Assembly: GCA_009774395.1 (NCBI GenBank)
Contig: VSNQ01000107.1
Location: forward strand, 1 to 16,515
Source: Lachnospiraceae bacterium
GTDB taxonomy: Bacteria > Bacillota > Clostridia > Lachnospirales > Lachnospiraceae
Reading direction: 5' to 3'
Length of the DNA stretch: 16,515 bases
In this document: positions 14,839 to 16,515 of the stretch, one piece after another
Layout: every line of letters starts with the position of its first letter
Numbering within the stretch: position 1 is the stretch's first letter
Notes under the pieces: generated by a model
The model's input: the letters and a program-made list of their open reading frames with translations, nothing else
Told to the model about the DNA's origin: nothing
Database searches by the model: none
Program-made: the position numbers and the translations under genes

Positions 14839-14867
14839 CCTTCTCTCCTGCTCGTCGCGCTGTGCAT

Positions 14868-14907
14868 AAAAAAATGCCCCAAAAAAAGATATATTCTTTT
14901 TGGAACA
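14868..14907 (-). terminator. Leader terminator (attenuator) upstream of glnN
   Basis: In the minus-strand RNA, bases 14907-14895 (UGUUCCAAAAAGA) pair with 14889-14875 over 13 positions including two G-U pairs and a 2-base bulge, with a 5-base loop. Seven U follow (14874-14868). This is a textbook intrinsic terminator but it stands about 100 bases before the glnN start, where it would block glnN unless overcome. Its left arm overlaps the competing hairpin at 14903-14916. Confidence 0.75.
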
Positions 14908-14961
14908 CCTTTGTTCACGACACAATTATTTATATTTAAAGACGCTTATTATCGCCTTTGC
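14903..14961 (-). promoter_or_regulatory. Candidate ANTAR-type antiterminator target in the glnN leader
   Basis: In minus-strand RNA, GAAC-AAAGGU-GUUC (14916-14903) is a hairpin with a six-base loop that has A at position 1 and G at position 4. That is the loop pattern established for RNAs bound by ANTAR-domain antiterminators. Its right arm is the start of the terminator's left arm, so the two structures exclude each other. Upstream, at 14960-14953, a near-identical loop C-AAAGGC-G occurs, as expected for the second hairpin of a dual target, but its stem is weak and the spacing of about 40 bases is long. ANTAR proteins are known to antiterminate glutamine synthetase genes in clostridia. No ANTAR gene is in this window. 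Confidence 0.55.
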
Positions 14962-14968
14962 TTTTTAT

Positions 14969-14997
14969 AAGATAATATATCTTGAAAAAAAAATCAA
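14969..14997 (-). promoter_or_regulatory. Candidate glnN promoter
   Basis: On the minus strand TTGATT (14992-14997) and TATCTT (14969-14974) are 17 bases apart, directly after the hairpin that ends the U32 unit. Both boxes match 4 of 6. RNA would start near 14962, just ahead of the antiterminator region. A TATAAA lies slightly further downstream but is too far from this -35 box. Confidence 0.3.
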
Positions 14998-15070
14998 GGC
15001 TTTCTTGCAATTTTTAGCTTGTCCAAGCCGTTTTCTGCATTTTGCATAGAAAAATTTTACAGGAAAGCCT
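14985..15070 (-). terminator. Large branched hairpin with U9 tail after the U32 gene
   Basis: AGGCTTTC (14997-15004) pairs with GAAAGCCT (15063-15070). The stem continues inward, after one mismatch, for five pairs (one G-T) and then five A-T pairs. The enclosed sequence holds two more small hairpins, TGCA/TGCA and GGCTT/AAGCT. On the minus strand the outer stem is followed, after TGA, by nine T. It is the likely terminator of the U32 transcript. Its branched shape is more elaborate than a terminator needs, so a regulatory RNA element is an alternative. Confidence 0.65.
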
Positions 15071-15097
15071 ATTTCTTGTGCGTTTTAACAATATACA

Positions 15098-15187
15098 CTG
15101 CACAGCCGCACGACGCAAAGCAGCAGTATTCCTATGTGCGGCTGTGTGCATATAGTTATACTTAACGTCAGTCTTTTCAACACTTAG
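15098..15187 (-). repeat. Palindromic 3'-end repeat, copy B (at the U32 stop codon)
   Basis: Second copy of the repeat seen at 9081-9172. On the minus strand it supplies the last codons and the TGA stop of the U32 gene. The first hairpin has the form AGUGUU/GACGUU, which pairs fully on this strand only by using G-U pairs. The second stem is TGCAC plus AGCCGCAC (15099-15111) against GTGCGGCT plus GTGCA (15136-15150, with a 2-base bulge). Short open frames across it, such as one beginning MHTAAHR, are best seen as repeat sequence and not genes. Confidence 0.7.
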
Positions 15188-16427
15188 GAATTGTAACGCG
15201 AAGGATATCACCTGCCTCCGCTTTTTCCGAAAATTCTGCATACAATATCTGTTTTGCGTGCGGACAGCTTGCTACAGCTTCTCCCTCCACCGTATACAAA
15301 GAACGCACGGTAACTGCACAATTTCTACCATCTGGTTTCATCAATTCTATCTGATCGCCCACACAGAATTTATTTTTCTGTTCAAACCGCGCAAATCCCC
15401 GCTCGTCAACAGAATCGACTGTCCCTAAGTAAACCGCCTCATTCACATAGGTACTGCTGTCATAAATCTGTGTATTTTCGTTTGGCTTTTCGAAATAAAA
15501 CCCTGTTGTAAATTGACGGTAAGTGCATTTACCTATCTCCGCCTGATACCATGCCATATTTGCCAAATACTGTTCTTTGGAAATAAAATAGTCGTCGATC
15601 GCCTTCCGGTATGTGCGCGCCACACATGCCACATACAACGCCGTTTTCATTCTGCCCTCGATTTTCAGGCTGTCAATCCCTGCTTCCACAAGTTCCGGAA
15701 TATGCTCAATCATACATAAATCCTTGGAATTAAACAGAAATGTTCCACGCTCATTTTCATAAACTGGTAAATATTCGCCTGGGCGCTTCTCCTCAACTAC
15801 CGCATATTTCCAACGACACGGATGTGTACATGCCCCTTGGTTTGCATCCCGCCCTGTGAAATAATTGGAAAGCAGACAGCGCCCTGAATAGGAAATACAC
15901 ATTGCGCCGTGAATAAAACTTTCTATCTCCATCTCGTCTGGTATATGTTCCCGAATCTCGCGGATTTCTGCAAGGGAAAGTTCTCGTGCCGACACTACAC
16001 GCTTTGCCCCCTGCTGCCACCAGAATAAATACGTTTGATAATTTGTATTATTTGCCTGTGTAGAAATATGAATTTCCAATTCTGGACAAATCTCTTTGGC
16101 AAGCAAAAACATACCAGGATCGGAGATAATCAATGCATCTGGTTTAAGCCTTTTTAATTCTTGAAAATATGTTTTAGCACCATCTAAATCACTATTATGC
16201 GCCAGAATATTTGCTGTTACATAAATCTTAACACCACGTTTATGCGCAAATGCAATGCCCTTGGCCATATCCTCCAATGAGAAATTCTTTGCTTTTGCCC
16301 GCAGCCCAAATGCTTCGCCGCCGATATAAACCGCATCCGCGCCGAATGTAACGGCTGTTTTCAGAACCTCCAAACTACTTGCCGGCACCAAAAGTTCGGG
16401 CTTTTTTATATTATTTATCTTTGTCAT
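15177..16427 (-). CDS. Peptidase U32 family protein (TrhP/YrrO-like tRNA hydroxylation)
   Basis: A 416-residue protein of the U32 family. The signature ESFIHGAMCISYSGRC (169-184) is present, with C177 and C184, followed by C200 and C204 in GACTHPCRW; four such cysteines are thought to hold an iron-sulfur cluster. The N-terminal half begins KKPELLVPASSLEVLKTAV and looks like a TIM-barrel. The C-terminal part (about 325-416) is the small beta-rich domain usual in the family. Although named peptidases, members of this type (TrhP in Escherichia coli, YrrN/YrrO in Bacillus subtilis) are known to act in 5-hydroxyuridine formation at tRNA position 34. AGGGG stands 8 bases before the ATG. The last residues (PKC) lie inside a palindromic repeat, so the C terminus may have been reshaped by it. 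Confidence 0.92.
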   Translation of the reverse strand: MTKINNIKKPELLVPASSLEVLKTAVTFGADAVYIGGEAFGLRAKAKNFSLEDMAKGIAFAHKRGVKIYVTANILAHNSDLDGAKTYFQELKRLKPDALIISDPGMFLLAKEICPELEIHISTQANNTNYQTYLFWWQQGAKRVVSARELSLAEIREIREHIPDEMEIESFIHGAMCISYSGRCLLSNYFTGRDANQGACTHPCRWKYAVVEEKRPGEYLPVYENERGTFLFNSKDLCMIEHIPELVEAGIDSLKIEGRMKTALYVACVARTYRKAIDDYFISKEQYLANMAWYQAEIGKCTYRQFTTGFYFEKPNENTQIYDSSTYVNEAVYLGTVDSVDERGFARFEQKNKFCVGDQIELMKPDGRNCAVTVRSLYTVEGEAVASCPHAKQILYAEFSEKAEAGDILRVTIPKC

Positions 16428-16515
16428 ATTTCATTCCCCTAAGGAACTGTAGAAAAATAAGTGACACATCTTGCTTGTCTATTTCTCCAATCTTGCAGGA
16501 GAAAAAGCCTCGCCG

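Noticed and set aside
14766..14918. N-terminal extension of glutamine synthetase to 14918
   Set aside because: Reads through the leader terminator and is unlike GSIII; the ribosome site and family start point to 14765.
15014..15241. 75-codon minus-strand ORF across the end of the U32 gene
   Set aside because: Composed of the palindromic repeat and the terminator hairpin; no ribosome site and no family match.
16479..16514. Possible C-terminal end of an upstream minus-strand gene (GEAFSPARLEK then stop)
   Set aside because: Only 11 codons are visible and another frame stays open into the U32 start, so neither can be assigned. A 7-bp hairpin TTTCTCC/GGAGAAA also lies here without a T run.

Overview
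The window looks like chromosomal DNA of an anaerobic, endospore-forming, low-GC Firmicute, most likely a clostridium of the Lachnospiraceae type. The grounds are an alpha/beta small acid-soluble spore protein, a type III glutamine synthetase, a peptidase-U32 tRNA-modification protein, strong GGAGG-type ribosome binding sites and AT-rich spacers. This placement is inference; no rRNA or species marker is present. Almost every gene is on the minus strand, so the map reads from right to left. No tRNA, rRNA, CRISPR array, insertion sequence or phage gene was seen.

Right part (16515 to 12600): a U32-family protein is followed by a palindromic 3'-end repeat and a large hairpin with a nine-base T run. 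Then comes the long leader of glutamine synthetase III (glnN). The leader holds a terminator hairpin with a U7 tail. A small hairpin whose six-base loop has the A1/G4 pattern known from ANTAR antiterminator targets overlaps it. A possible 16-codon leader ORF follows. glnN ends at a GC-rich hairpin.

Middle (12600 to 6160): a well-formed promoter drives a 27-codon ORF that overlaps the GTG start of a membrane-bound hybrid histidine kinase (sensor, HisKA, HATPase, two receivers). After it come thymidine kinase, with a second copy of the 3'-end repeat at its stop codon, a CaCA-type cation antiporter, a CYTH-domain protein (the only plus-strand gene, whose stop codon overlaps that of the antiporter), a DJ-1/PfpI protein and a Uma2-family nuclease-fold protein.

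Left part (6150 to 1): a signalling block in transcription order cheR, cheB, a CheY-like receiver, cheW, a soluble PAS histidine kinase and a receiver/HD-GYP phosphodiesterase, followed by the spore protein and its terminator. A consensus sigma-A promoter, and a likely second one, lie upstream of cheR. The block has adaptation proteins, a coupling protein and a c-di-GMP output but no CheA and no chemoreceptor. Its CheB has a complete catalytic triad but lacks the phosphorylation site of its receiver domain. A plausible reading is a chemosensory branch that feeds into c-di-GMP control and depends on receptors and CheA encoded elsewhere, or on the linked PAS kinase.
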